Assembly (NCBI RefSeq): GCF_963678635.1
Contig: NC_087070.1
Location: 2,430,854 to 2,494,853 of the forward strand
DNA from: Symsagittifera roscoffensis
Lineage: Eukaryota; Xenacoelomorpha; Acoela; Convolutidae
Length of the DNA stretch: 64,000 bases
Reading direction: 5' to 3'
Part shown: positions 1 to 12,500 of the stretch, in pieces
How the letters are laid out: each line of letters starts with the position of its first letter
Position numbering within the stretch: the stretch's first letter is position 1
Made by a program: the position numbers and the translations under genes
Notes under the pieces: model-generated
The model's input: only the letters and a program-made list of their open reading frames with translations
Databases searched by the model: none
What the model was told of the DNA's origin: nothing

Positions 1-2596
1 GCTAAAATTTTCAATGATAGACATTTGGTTTTTTTTGAGTCGATGAAAAGACAGAAAACTATTCCACTCAAATGGCGCAGCAAGCTGTTGTTATAGATCC
101 CGGGCAACAAATAACAGTACGTTGGACAATATTGATAAAATCATTTTTAATCCGCCTGAATCGTGCAAAAAAGTGTGCAATCATAAAAACTTGGAGTCAT
201 TCAACTATTTTTCCCAGGGAACAGTAATTGATACCAGTTAGGCCGCTATAACGTCTCAACTTAATAAAAAAGTTGCAACAAAGGTTAAGAGGACTAACGA
301 AAATTGAGAAAAAGCTAGAAAAAGTTTCTTCGGCTAGAATTGTCATAATAATTTTTTGTTTTAAGGATTTCTTGAATGATTTGGAGTAAATCAATTAGAG
401 TAAATCGGTTTTTCCCAAATTCACTGTTTTTTTCAACGCTTCCTCGACATGCTCAATGTCAGCCAGTGGGGAAAAGGATAGATAGCAGATACTTTTAGTA
501 GACTTGTTAAGTTTCCGGCGGTAATAATCATATGAACTACTGGAAACAATTTTGTTTTGTAAAATGCACCAAGTTTCGCGAAAAGCTTGGTGCTTTTTCC
601 ATGTTCATTTCCCCTTTTCCTTTTTCCACTCTTCTTTGAAACTTCCATTCCCCTTGAAACTCGTCTTTGAAACTCCGATTGAATATTCCATTCCCCTCTC
701 GAAAAATACTTCATACTGTTCGTCACCGGTTTGGAACTTTAAATTTTTTTGTATGGTTTAAAAATCTCAAAATTGTATGAGTTAATTATCAATATCTTCA
801 GTACACCAAGTTCCTCCTAAGTTCCTTTTTCTCATTTCAAAATTTGACAAAAAAATCAATTGCTATATTTTGCCCAGAAACGGCCGCTGCATTTAGAGAG
901 TGATTTCATTTTACTGCTTTTCACCATGAAATATAGCACAAGTTGGGGAAATAGCTTACTGCAGCCAACAGCTAAGCTAAGCTGCCAAAATTGCCTGCAC
1001 ATTTTAATTATATACCCTAAAAGTCAATTCCCCGTTCACTAACCAATTTCAGCAAGGTCGAAAGTTCATTTGTCAGAAAAAAATATAACAAATAATATGA
1101 TTCATTTAATTAACCAATAACATAGTCATTTCATAGCCTTTAGGATGCAAAACATGTAGTTTTATTTTCCTCTTTGGAGTGTCCCTGTTTGTTCGGAGCC
1201 GGTATGTGGTTCTGAAATTATGATCTGGAGGACCGAGAAATTTTGTCTGGAGCGCCTATGTGGTTTTGGGATAAGACTATGGAGCACCTCTGTGTAGGTA
1301 CCCCCCCTGTTGGAGCGCCGGCGAATTACCTTCATACTCATTCACTTGTTACTTTTTCAAATTCTACTATGGCTTACTTCACAAAAATGAACCAAAAAAA
1401 AGATATCATTTTCTACTTCAAACTTTGGTAACTCGGTCCCTGATCAACTGTTTTTTCTGATCTTTTTTGAGTAAATAATCGTTTAAAGAGGTCAAGAAAG
1501 CCGAAAATCAGAATAAAATTTGTTCATGAGAAATCTCCAATATCTGCCGGGGATACCTATCCATGTAAGTACATCCCTGGAGCCATTCCTGAAGCTACAC
1601 CTGGCCAGGGAAAACCAAGTCGAAATCTATCAGGGATTGCCCTGGGTTTTCTGGATCGCTCTAAGATTACAGGGCTGGTTTTCAAGATTTTTTTTCTAGC
1701 AACCATTCCTGGACTGTCAGTTTTCCCGGAGTTCTTGGAAAGGTTCCTTGCAGGTGTCCAGGCCTCTCTTTCAAGGATTTTTTATTCATATTAAACCTCC
1801 CCGATGCCTCGATTTTTTGTCAGAAAAAAAACAATTGTCAGAAAAAAAACTTCAGCTTTTTGACTTGTTTCCTGGATGGTTCCTACCAGGAAGCCCAGGA
1901 TAACCCTGGACCCTTAATGTTCCTGGCGCGAATTCCAAGTTTTTTTTCCCGGCTAAATTCCGGTTGACCAGCTGCATCAAACAATTTGCATATAATTTTC
2001 CTAGAAAAAGGACTGGGTGTGCTGAGCCCAATTTGTAGTAAAATTGGCCCCCAAGTTATCTCAGAAAAAAGGACCCAATGGCCCCCACTTAGGAGCCGAC
2101 TGCATAAAAGATTGGGCTCATTTTTTGTCTAAATAGGCTTTTTGTGGAGCAAAAAACAGGCTAGTTTGCAAAAACTTATTCATCACCATTCTGTGGTAAA
2201 TTGGAGCCCAAATCCGGACCCAATATCTAAAGAATCGGCTTTTTTTTAAAATTACGTTATTACAAAAAATGGTTGCAGTGGGTTTAGATTATAACCAAGA
2301 GTGCTGCCTTGTCGCGTACGCGATGATTGAGTTGACGACTGGGACTGTTAGCAAGTTAATGATTGCTACAAACTCACGTTAGGCACCACTTAAAACTTAG
2401 TATTCTTTCAGGTACTTAATCATAATGCAAGACCCAGTTTCTTGAATGTTTTCTCTCTAAAAAACTCCCTTTTTGGATTTTTTTCTTAAAGATCAATCAT
2501 TTGTTTTATATATAACGTTTAAATCAAAATCGGCGATCAAAACGGTAGTTTTTATCATTGATTCGTATTGCTTGAAACCTTTTTGTGTCTTCAGTG
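1..2596. other. Intergenic DNA, no gene supported
   Basis: I see no convincing coding region here. The open frames are short (about 60-97 codons), low in complexity and lack recognisable domains. The stretch holds dispersed-repeat debris: two degenerate copies of a roughly 45-bp unit around 1190-1310 (each with a 'TATGTGGTT' core), a segment dense in CCTGG/CCAGG words (1545-1960), and a segment with repeated AGCCCAAT/ATTGGGCT words in both orientations (2020-2225). A host exon could be hidden, but nothing in the sequence argues for one. Confidence 0.5.
1545..1960. repeat. CCTGG/CCAGG-rich segment
   Basis: About 400 bp contain many CCTGG and CCAGG pentamers, often as near-palindromes such as CACCTGGCCAGGG (near 1598) and CCAGGAAGCCCAGG (near 1888). 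The word recurs in both orientations, so parts can pair with each other. This looks like a decayed dispersed repeat or MITE, not coding sequence. No clean ends or target duplication are visible, so the family is unassigned. Confidence 0.4.
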
Positions 2597-2895
2597 CAGG
2601 GGCGGATTTAGGGGGACCCTCTTTGAACTATTTTGAGATATTCATTTTTGGCTGAACGATCCAAAAAATTTTGTAAAGGCCCTGCGGAGCCAAAATATAC
2701 TAATTTTGAGGGTGGGGGGGGGGGGGGGGGGTGGTTGTGACAGCTCAGAAAAATTGGCCAAACCAGGTTTTTTAGTACTTTGGGACAGCTCGGAAAATTA
2801 AGTTGATTGACCTAATAAAAAGGTCCACAAATTTATTGAAAACTTTTTGAAACCTCCCCACCCCCCCCCTCGAGAAAATCCTAGATCCGCCTCTG
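2597..2895. mobile_element. hAT-like MITE with 16-bp terminal inverted repeats
   Basis: The left end reads CAGGGGCGGATTTAGG and the reverse complement of the right end reads CAGAGGCGGATCTAGG, a match at 14 of 16 positions. A CAGNGGCGGAT terminus is a common hAT-superfamily signature (recognised from memory). The 299-bp interior has no ORF and carries an 18-G run (2714-2731) plus a C-rich stretch near the right end. The flanking 8-mers (CTTCAGTG and ATTCAATT) do not match, so the target duplication has decayed or the ends have shifted. Confidence 0.6.
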
Positions 2896-3029
2896 ATTCA
2901 ATTTGAATTGTCTTAAGTCACGACATAAAAGTCTTTTTTTTAAGTCGCACCGCGACTCAAAGTTGTTTCTTAATGTGCGCTGCGGTTGTTCTTTTAAAAT
3001 AAATGAAATCGCCACAAATGCAAAAATGT

Positions 3030-3434
3030 GGGGCGACTTAAGAAAATACTGGCGGCACGAGTTAAGAACAGACTGGCGAGCGAGTTTACAAAAAATGTAC
3101 TGATGGCGCGATTTAAGAACAACGTTTGGCAAGACGGCTGAGGAAAATACTAACAATGCGGCTTAACACGTGGAACGACTACGAAACTCATTCTAAAATG
3201 TAATGCGACGCAAATAAAAAAAATGTTTAAAAACTTTTAAACAGTTTTTCTTTGCGCCGCATTTCATTTTAGAATGAGTTTCGTAGTCGTGCCACGTGTT
3301 AAGCCGCGTCATTCAGTATTTTCCTCAGCCGTGCTGCCAAACGTTGTTCTTAAATCGCGCCATCAGTACTTTTTTTTAACTCGCTCACCAGTCTGTTCTT
3401 AACACGTGCCGCCAGTATTTCCTTAAGTCGCCCC
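3030..3434. repeat. Long hairpin (fold-back) with arms of about 195 bp
   Basis: The sequence from GGGGCGACTTAAG at 3030 is the reverse complement, with few mismatches, of the stretch ending at 3434. The axis lies near 3232 within GTTTAAAAACTTTTAAAC. Each arm is made of degenerate 25-40-bp units of the form TTAAg/aTCGCGCC..CAGTA. Related units in direct orientation continue outside the palindrome at 2908-3000 and 3435-3455. The short open frames on both strands here (2881-3156, 2903-3103) follow from the repeat and are not genes. Confidence 0.8.
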
Positions 3435-3475
3435 AAAGTATGCTCTTAAGTTGCGAACTTCGACCCGGAGGGTCG

Positions 3476-6043
3476 CTATGGCTTAAAGTAAGAATAGTTG
3501 TAGTAGAGCTCAAGTTTATAGCTGCTCGTTTAAACTCCTCTTTTCAAACTTGAATTTCAAAACTCAAGGATTAACCAAATTTGCATTTTTCATATCATTG
3601 TCCAAAAAAATGAAGGTAAAAGTTGAAGCTATCAAAATGTATAGCATACAAAATTAAACTACTGAAATTTTTATCAAGAATCAAGTTTTTTAAGCTGTAT
3701 GTATTTGTTTTTTTTTATCAAGAGTCAATTTTATTTTCATTACTTCAAATTGATCCAGAAAGTAAAATTTTACGCCATGAAATTATTTCTAGTAATTCTT
3801 CTTCCTAAGATTAAATGGGACGCAAATCTCAATTTGCTTCTGACTAATTTTGTTTTTGGGTTTTGCTCAAACTTTAAGAAAAACAAAAAGTTTGAACCTC
3901 GCAGTCTCCCACATTAGGCTAAGCCAACTTTACTTGTTTTTACACAATTTACAATTTACAAGGTGAAAAATCATAATTAGTCTAGCTTAGATGCTTAAAT
4001 TTTAATAAAAACATTACTTTTTATAACAATCGGATATTGAGGAAAAACTGGGAAAAGTGCAGTGAGAAGGGATGGGAGTTTAAGGGGAAGAGTTATTTCA
4101 GTGTCAGTTGTAAATTGAGGCCCTGTATGAAGTATTTACTTATATATATCGTCAGGTAAAATGAACGTCAGGTAAAATGAGAACAAAAACAAGGAATGTA
4201 AGTCTAGACAAAAACCCGACAACGGCACACACGGTAAAAATCACTAACGACTAAAAAACACAAATTTGATACCCATAATAGGAATAATACCCCCGTCATT
4301 TCGCAATGCATCGACGAAAACGCAGCTTTTTGAAATATTTGACATTTCTGATTGAAAAACAAAACATGAAATTCAGTACTGTTTTAGATGAGAATAAAAT
4401 AGACGATAAACGACAAGTAAAGTATTCAGGGGTAACTTTTAATCAATTCCCTACATTTCAAGCTAAAACTAAAAATGGATTTTAAAAATGGCCAGCGGAG
4501 TCAAGCAGTAACAAGGATAGCTGGTTACTGTTAAAGTAGAACAGAATTTTCCGAGCACAAAGTTACAAAATATATTTTTTCCTACATATATTTTTTTTCT
4601 TACAAAGTAAAGTGTCAATCATTATAAAATATGCAAACTGAAAAACAATTTATGAAGAAAAATAATAAGAAAAACAAAAAAAATTAAAAAAATTTCAAAT
4701 TTTTTTAAATTTAATTTTCAAAACTATCTTTCAATTTTTTGAAGTTTTTTGTTTCCTAGAACGAAGCTTGAAAATCCAAAAACTAACCTCAATTGAGAAA
4801 AATTAAATTTTAAGGTATGAATAAAAGATGAATGAGCTAATATCTACCTACTCGCTCGAAAATATGGGAAAAGTCAAACATTTCACACCGGTTTTTCTCG
4901 ACACTGGAAAGTTCGACAAAAAAAGAAACAACGATAATATCACTTGAAAAACAACTAAACTGGGCAATTAAGACCTGCTGTGACAGAAAAAAATTTGATA
5001 CATCATCTGATCTTCAACTAAAATACAACATACTACCAGTTTCAATGTTTCTTATTTAAAAATTAGTCTGTCATCTTTGTAAGCTCAAACATAATATCTA
5101 CTAATAGCACACAAAAAAATTCACGAAACCACGCAATTGAAGAGAACAAAAGAAATATAAAATTACACATCCATGAAAAATTCAGCAGTTATCATACCGA
5201 AAACTGTTTTTTCAGCAAAATTTTTGTCCAAGTCTCAAAATTTTATTGATAACTCATTCAGACACAGAGAAACAAATATCACACGTACATCATTTTCAGA
5301 TAAAAAAGAAGAAAAACCTACCTAATTACAAATTCCGTTTAACACAAAAAAAGAATAAATTTGTGTATACCCAAAGCATTTATACCAAAACAAAACAAAA
5401 CAAAAAATGTAGGAAGAAGTATTTGGTCTGCTAGCAAAAGATGACACGATGCACAAGTATATTTTAATTCAGTACATATACAAAAAGAAACTAAAGTAGT
5501 TTTTGTAGTTACACGAAAACAGAGAACACAAGCGAAAACAAACGATTTTAAATAAATATTAAAATTGTTAGAAATGATATACACCTAACATTTTGGAACA
5601 ATTTACTATGATGTCTAACTACGTATAAGAGATTATACAAACGCACATTTCTTTTTGAACTAACATTCTGAGCAATTAAACTTGTACGTCAAATAATTGA
5701 ACTAGAAAGAGCCAAACACTACAATTGCTAGACCTAGCCGGATTAAAATTACCATTACCATCAGGAAACAAATCAAACGAGGAAGACAAAATTTCATTGT
5801 AGTACACATATAAAAAAAACATCGAAACTATTTTCTTTTTGAAGATAAGCGATGCTACCAATGAAAACAACTAGTACAAACACAAATCAAACTTTGGTAA
5901 CATTTTATCCAGAAAAACCTACTTATGGGACATAGCAGTTCCATGCAACTGTCACAGTTGTCGTAATTCAAAACCATTAGAACCAGTTAAAGACAAGTAT
6001 AGTTTATTAACACCGTACTCAAAACAATGAAAACAAGACTGCT
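3476..6043. other. AT-rich intergenic DNA, no gene seen
   Basis: This stretch is AT-rich with long homopolymer-like runs (for example 4670-4740) and only short open frames of biased composition. I see no domain, RNA gene or clean repeat boundary. A 25-bp direct repeat (ACAATGAAAACAAGACTGCT core) starts near 6024 and recurs near 6058, spanning the left edge of the following inverted-repeat element. Confidence 0.5.
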
Positions 6044-7497
6044 CGTATCAGGGCGAAACAATGAAAACAAGACTGCTCGTTCCAACTGCCTTTCAAAATT
6101 TTTGGAGCAGTAATAAAATTAAAAAATTAAATCAAATGAAACAAAATTTTTTTTTTCTATACTGTGAAATATTTTAATGAAAATTATCCCCTCGCACGCC
6201 ATATAGGACACAAAAGGATAGATTTTGCTCCTTGTAACAAATCAATTATGGCAAATAAGCTTCCTTCAACCAATATGGAACGATTTCTAAGACGGATTAA
6301 ATCTCCGCTTACGCGTTAATAGCGCGCAATATATCGCGCGTTAATTGTTTCTATTTGGCCAAAATAGCAACTTTTTAACTCCCATATTTTTTACAAAAAA
6401 TGATCAGAGGAGAAACATCTTTTCAATTTCGAGCTAAGGACAACAATACCTTTCGAATGATATAAAAAAATTCCATCAAAAATGGCTAGTTAAAAAGTCA
6501 AAATTTGTCTAAATAAAAAAACCACCCAGAGCACATGTATTCTGTTATTTTTGTATTGAAAGTCGGAACAATAATTCAATTGTTCTGACCACAAATTATC
6601 CGACCAAAAGTCCAGAACGCGAAAAAAAAATACACTCAAAACGTACATATTCAATCACTTATCAGAAAACATCTAAGAATCCATCAATTTCAAGAAACAC
6701 TCACACGAATGATCCGAATGATCCACAAGAAATACTCACACGAATCTAACAATCCATTGCCATTGCGTAGCTTCTAACAACTTGCAACAACAGCAAGACT
6801 TTAAAAACAACTACATACAAGACTACAGTGGATATTGCAAGCATATCCATAAACCCATTCACTCAAAAGAACAAAAATACTACTTATAAGATTTTTGTTT
6901 AATCTGACTTTAAGCTTCATCTATGTAACAAATCGAATAATTGACTTTTTAGGATAACCATTTAAGTTATTAGAAAAAATTACATTACTCTATATAATGT
7001 CTAAGTTTTTGTTCCGACTTTCGATACGAAAGTAACGGAATATTTGTGCTCGGGGTGGGTTTTTTTTTCTTCTGACAAATTTCGACTTTTTAACCAGCCA
7101 TTTTTGACGGAATTTTTTTATATCATTCAAAAGGTATTGTTGTCTTGAGCTTAAACTTGAAAAGATATTTCACCTGTGATCATTTTTCGTAAAGTTATGA
7201 GGGTTTAAAGATCGCCATTTTGGCCATTTTGACCAATTTGGGACAATTAAATCGTCTTATAAATCGTTCCAAATTGGTTGAACGGAGCTTATTTGCCATT
7301 ATTGATTTGTTACAAGGAACGAAATCTATCTTTTTGTACTTTATATGGCGTGTGGGGGGATGATTTTCATAAAAAAATTTCAAATTTTAGGAAAAAAAAT
7401 TTCATTTTAATTTATTTCATTTAATTTTTTTTTGTATTATTGCTGTTCAATAAACCCTAAAAGGCAGTGGGAACGTTCAGGGCTTTGCCCTGATACG
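6044..7497. mobile_element. Inverted-repeat element (1.45 kb, arms about 500 bp)
   Basis: The left arm starts CGTATCAGGGC (6044) and the right arm ends GCCCTGATACG (7497). The arms can be followed inward through matching blocks: the motif around ACTGCCTTT, the GCACGCCATATA/TATATGGCGTGTG block, the AACAAATCAATTATGGCAAA block and its complement near 7290, and the AAAGTCGG/CCGACTTTC block near 6560 and 7015. The central 450 bp is unique and non-coding. The long TIRs and lack of an ORF suggest a non-autonomous DNA transposon or fold-back element. A minus-strand open frame at 7195-7383 lies wholly in an arm and is not a gene. Confidence 0.75.
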
Positions 7498-7770
7498 ATG
7501 TTTTTTTGAGGGTTCAATTTTTCACTAAAAGAAGGTGTAATTTACAAATTTGCTAATCATACTCAAAAAAAATCGAGTTCTATTCACAGAATCTTCTGGA
7601 ATAATCTCTAAATGACAGCCATATAAAGGAAAACACTACAAAATCAAGTACGAAGCCTAAACTCAAAGACACGCCAAAAAACAGTAGCCACAAAACTTGA
7701 GGCAAAAAGAAAGAGGCAATGTACAAAATAATCCAACGACCACAATTTTATTCCCATTTTCAGTTCCACC
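7498..7770. other. Short intergenic spacer
   Basis: This is AT-rich DNA between the inverted-repeat element and the 4-bp target duplication of LTR element 1. No feature is seen in it. Confidence 0.5.
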
Positions 7771-7774
7771 CTTA

Positions 7775-8179
7775 TGAAACCAGATATAAACTCTATTTTA
7801 TTATTGGGTATAAATTAAATATTTTATCACTATAAAATAATTAATATTAACCAATCATGATCCATCTAACTAACAACCCACTTAATTGTAAGTTCTGAAA
7901 TTACTTGTAATTTCAGCACAAGAGAGATTTGAATTTCACTTAGAAATTAGTTACCTCTCCAAGAGACCTACTCGCAAAAAACCAGTACACTTTAGATCTA
8001 TTGAGCCTAGCAGAGACTAGTTAAACACCCTGAGACTCGTAGATATAAGAGTAAGATTAGGATCGGTATTCGACTAAGAAGTTGCACGAATCTATCCGGC
8101 CGAAAATAAGATAGCGTGACGAGCAGACGGTGTACCCTATCCGAAATTACTCTATGAGTTACACCTCAAACTTAACTCA
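7775..8179 (+). repeat. 5' LTR of element 1
   Basis: It begins TGAAACCAGAT and ends CTTAACTCA (TG..CA). It matches the 3' LTR along its whole length, with scattered substitutions and an indel around 7880-7920. A TATAAATT box lies at 7809-7816. A U5-side block with the core GATAGCGTGACGAGCAGACG is also found in the element 2 LTR remnant. Confidence 0.9.
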
Positions 8180-8181
8180 TC

Positions 8182-8199
8182 TGGTGCGACCATATGTCT
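8182..8199 (+). promoter_or_regulatory. Primer-binding site of element 1
   Basis: The sequence TGGTGCGACCATATGTC starts 2 bp after the CA that ends the LTR. TGG is the complement of a tRNA CCA end, and the 2-bp spacing is typical of LTR elements. I cannot name the tRNA from sequence alone. Confidence 0.7.
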
Positions 8200-9524
8200 C
8201 GAATAAGACATTAAAAAACAAATTGGCTTCGAACTAACAAGATATATTAGAAATAGACAAAAACATTTTCGAAATGTTACATGACAATAATTTATTTGAA
8301 ATGTCTCTACGACTCAATAGATCAGAGCCGCTATTCCGTACAATGCGAGAAATACCCGGTATTGGAAGAAGACCTCGGACAAGAGACGATCTACGACTAC
8401 GAAGAAACTTACCATTAAGTTTCATGGTCGTACTGCAAAAGCCAACACAAACTTTTACCTTTAGAATTTTACTAGCAACGAATTTAGATTTTCATTTGCA
8501 AACATAAAATCTTGAAGAAAAATTTTCAAGGATTATTTCAGGCACTAAACCAACCTTACTATTGTGCAATAATGACTGATAAAAACATCTCGAAAATTTC
8601 CTCCAAAACTGCAGTAAGATTCGAAAAGATATCTGAAAAATATATTTATTGAAAAAAATAATAAAAATTACTTAACATGATCATAAATTATTAGTATATA
8701 CAAATCATCCTGTCATCTCCCGCTTCATCACTTAAACATAACAGCAATCATAAAACCACTAATATCTTACAAAACTAAATGTTTCTATCAATTAAAAACT
8801 TAAGGGCCTATCCTAATTTTTACCTTTATTTGACTCCAACTTATACAATCTTAAATTAGATCATCAAGGATTACCTTGGATCTCAATTAAATAATTGAAT
8901 ATAATCCATTTTATTCCATTAATTTTCTATCCTGATCATCAAGGCTCATTCTTGGATCAAATAGAACAATTTTGTTCTCCCACACCCAATTAATAAAGTG
9001 TCTAACGACCCCAAACGTCGATTTACCACCCAACCATTTCAAAGACCCAGGACTAATAGAAACTTTTCAAATCAGTCTAACCATTCTAATTAAGCTAAAC
9101 AGTGAAGAACTACGGTTATTCATCCTTCACTTGATCCCCCCTGTTACCTGACCCTATGAAAATCTTAAATATTAGTAAGTTTAAAATAGTACCTAACGAA
9201 CTACTTGCGTTTTAATTATACCCGAACCTTGTAGATCGATTTACTATTCTCCAACCCTTGAACACAATCATTACCCCTAAGTAAGGTTAATAAGTTACCA
9301 CCTTAACTTAGAATAGCCACGAGAAAGTAACAATCATTCTCCGGAATCGATGTATACTTTTCTATCCAACCCGGAATAAAAAGACCCAAGTTAGGCTAAC
9401 CAAAAAAAGTGTAAGGACTAACAATCTAGGATATCAAAATCACGAATAACAACCTTGCATCCTTCATCCTAAACCTTATGTCACTGAACAATTTAGGAAA
9501 TAAACAAACAATCGTACTACACAA
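8200..9524 (+). other. Untranslated leader of element 1
   Basis: About 1.3 kb lies between the primer-binding site and the probable gag start. It has no long ORF. The 3' two-thirds aligns with the leader of element 2 (34800-35460) at the level of recognisable words, such as TGTCTAACG, ACAGTGAAGAACT and GAGAAAGTAA. It carries two GATCATCAAGG hairpins, listed separately. It probably holds RNA packaging or dimerisation signals, which is inference. Confidence 0.6.
8859..8958 (+). promoter_or_regulatory. Paired leader hairpins (GATCATCAAGG...CTTGGATC)
   Basis: Two imperfect hairpins, 8859-8882 and 8934-8958, share the form GATC-AT-CAAGG-N4to5-CCTTG-GATC, 75 bp apart. Element 2 keeps the same pair at 34816-34839 and 34885-34908, 69 bp apart, though the sequence around them has diverged. 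Conservation of two hairpins with near-constant spacing in the leader suggests an RNA function such as dimer linkage or packaging. The function is inference. Confidence 0.5.
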
Positions 9525-12500
9525 TTGCGAAATAAACAACGAAACATACGATCTCGTGGTCACACCACACAAACAAAAGAGTGGACATATTCGAACAAGA
9601 CGACAAACAAAAAAGGTAAAATTATAACTAAACAAAGACAAATTACACGAAAAAATTTTTCAAAGCGAAGAAACGCAGTCTCCGAATCAGAAGTCACTAA
9701 TTTTCATGCACTTTGCAAACTAAAAGAAACAATGATAAAAACTACCCAGTTCACGATCAATTATATTTGTTACAATTTCGAAGCCACATCACATTAATCA
9801 AAACAAGGAAAAAGAAGAATAAAAATGATGTACAAAAATAAACCAGTACGTTTGTACAATTGGAATCAACCAATCAGACACATCGAACATTACGGATAAC
9901 AGTCATAAAACGAAAAATGAACCAGAGTCCAAGTGACAAAAGTCCAGACTAAAACTCTGTTTCCCCATTTCTCATCAATTCACTCACTGCAGATAGAGGA
10001 CAAATACAATTTTCCAATAATCTAATCGCAAATTTATTCGAACAACGAATTAGCCCAAGTAAAGCAGAATTCCCAGAAATAAAAATCAAAAGACAAATTG
10101 TCGATCATTATTGAAAATGAATATATAACCTAACACAACAAAATGGAAATTACATCATACAACTCAGAACAGCAAGTAAATTTCATTGTAAATGGTTAAT
10201 CAAACAGACGACGTCGACATAGAATTTTCAAAATTATTCGCAGAATACATTAAAAACATACAACACCAAAATTCACAGAGAGCAAATTCAAAATTTACTA
10301 ACAATGTTTTTGCACTAATATATAGTTATTTATCTATACTAGAAAAGACAGAAACCGAAAGCACGTCACCAGTTCAAACATCAAGACACACGAACGTAAG
10401 AAAAAAACGAAATTGCCGAATTCTCAGCATTTTCAAACACAATCCGTGAAAATTTTTCAAACAATGAATTTTCACATAATGTTAAACACGATTTAAAAAA
10501 TCTTAGCATGACTCATAATTGACTATTTCACACATAATATTGATTTAATTGCACAAGCAAGAAACGCTTTTAGACACCAAAGTACAGATGACGACACTGT
10601 TTTTGCGGAACAATCAGATTATATTTGGGACCCTGATTGGTCTCATCCATTATTTCTAAACATAATAATAGACATCTCAAGTCAAGCAATCAGTACAATT
10701 TCTATTCATGAAGACTATCTAAGAGTATTTCCACTTGCAATAGATGCAACACCTTAAAACTATAATTCATTTTTACCCGATAGAAGACAAAATAATAGCT
10801 TAAATTCAACTCTTGTACAACAGGAAAATTTAATGGAACTAGAAATCTTACACAACAGGATCTTCAAACACCATCACATTTTATAAAAGAAGAAATAGTT
10901 GAAACAATAGTAACAACTACACAGCAAAGTATTTCACCGATACATCCAAACCTTACAACGCCAAAACCTAAAAATCGAACATTACCACAAGTAAAATTGC
11001 AATCTACGGTTAAACCCTCGGTTGCTCCATAATATTCACATATGGATTACCAGACATTTAGACCAGTGACGAAACCAACACAAAAGCAAAGAACATTCAC
11101 CAGAAGTAATTTCGCAGAACACAATTATAACTTTGTAAATACATCACAAACATCTAAACCTCCTCGTACAAACCCGCAAAACCACTTATTTTCAAAACGA
11201 CAAAATTTTCAACAACCAACATTAAACTTAGTAAATTGTTACGATAACCCGCGAACTCCAAAAAAAACCGAGTGAAAATTACACATTTTTTCAACAGAAC
11301 AAACACAGTAAACAGCATAACCAAAATAAACATGAAACACTTTATAATACACCTAATTATCTTTCATCAGATGATGGCGATTTTTATGACCAAAACCATC
11401 AACAAAATTTCCAAAACCAAAAACTCCACTTTTGTCACGTAAGTCAACCAGATATTTTTGAACACGAGAACAACTTGGGATGACCTAGACCAAATCACGC
11501 ATCACAAAATAATAATTTTTATTCACAAAACACAGTTAATACAGACTATTATCAACCAACACAAATGCAAAATGAAATACCACTACCATATTATTTACAA
11601 CAAAATAAAATAACAAAAAATCTGCTTACAAACTTTTCACAAATGCCAAATGCCGCAGAATCACTACAAATGACAATGAATCGATACCTAATGGGTGGAT
11701 CGTCAATAACATCAAATAAACCATTGATGTTATTTACAGGCACATACCCTGAATATTCTGTAGAAGATTATTTAAATGCAGTCACAGCAAATTTATTTTA
11801 AATATAGGACCTGAACCAATTAATACACCACTTCACCAAAATTGGATACATAGACGCACAGCTTCAATACAAACAACACTTGATGGCGCAGCCCAAAAAT
11901 GGTTTTCAGTTTTACCTATACACATAAAAACAGATTGGAAAAGAATCACACAAGAATTTTCAAAAGTGTTTGATTCTGAAAAAAATAAACAACATCAAAG
12001 AGTTTCATGTAATGAAATCCGCAGACTACCCAACGAAACAATTAAACAATTGGCAGTTAGAATCGAAACTCTAGTTCGAAAAGCATATTCATTTAACACT
12101 CATGATTATAAAAACACGAAAATGACAGAAATCGTAATGATGACTCTAACAGCTCAATTAAGAAAAATAGCTATAAAAAAGAGCATCACATCCCTCCTCA
12201 ATTCGAGAACCAGGTTTAGATTTTAGTAAACTAGTTGATAAACTAGAACAAGCAGAAATCACAATGAAACTCGAAGAAACAGAAAATCTTAAACTACAAA
12301 ACGTTAATAGAATCGAAACAAATGCTACACATATAAACAACATGCAAGATTCAGATGTAGATCTAACTGAAAAAATCACTGAAAATTAAAATTATATGAG
12401 AAAAACCAAGTTTCAAAGGTAAACCTTCTTTCAAAAATGGTGTAATTATTGCCAGAGATACGGACACAGTATTGCCGAATGTAGACAAAAACAAAGAGAT

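Noticed and set aside
433-761. Overlapping 97- and 69-codon frames on opposite strands
   Set aside because: Low-complexity Phe/Lys-rich translations of an AT- and pyrimidine-biased stretch; no partner, motif or splice structure.
2714-2731. G/C homopolymer runs (also 33871-33883, 44467-44480, 52226-52236) as functional G-quadruplex sites
   Set aside because: They lie in decayed repeats or pseudogenes and are prone to sequencing slippage; nothing links them to a function.
2881-3156. Overlapping open frames on both strands (91 and 66 codons)
   Set aside because: They lie within a palindromic array of short repeats; the open frames follow from the repeat unit.
5246-5434. Lys/Asn/Gln-rich 62-codon frame
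   Set aside because: Simple AC-rich and CAAAA-repeat sequence with no coding signature.
7195-7383. Minus-strand 62-codon frame
   Set aside because: Entirely inside the right arm of an inverted-repeat element, with no domain.
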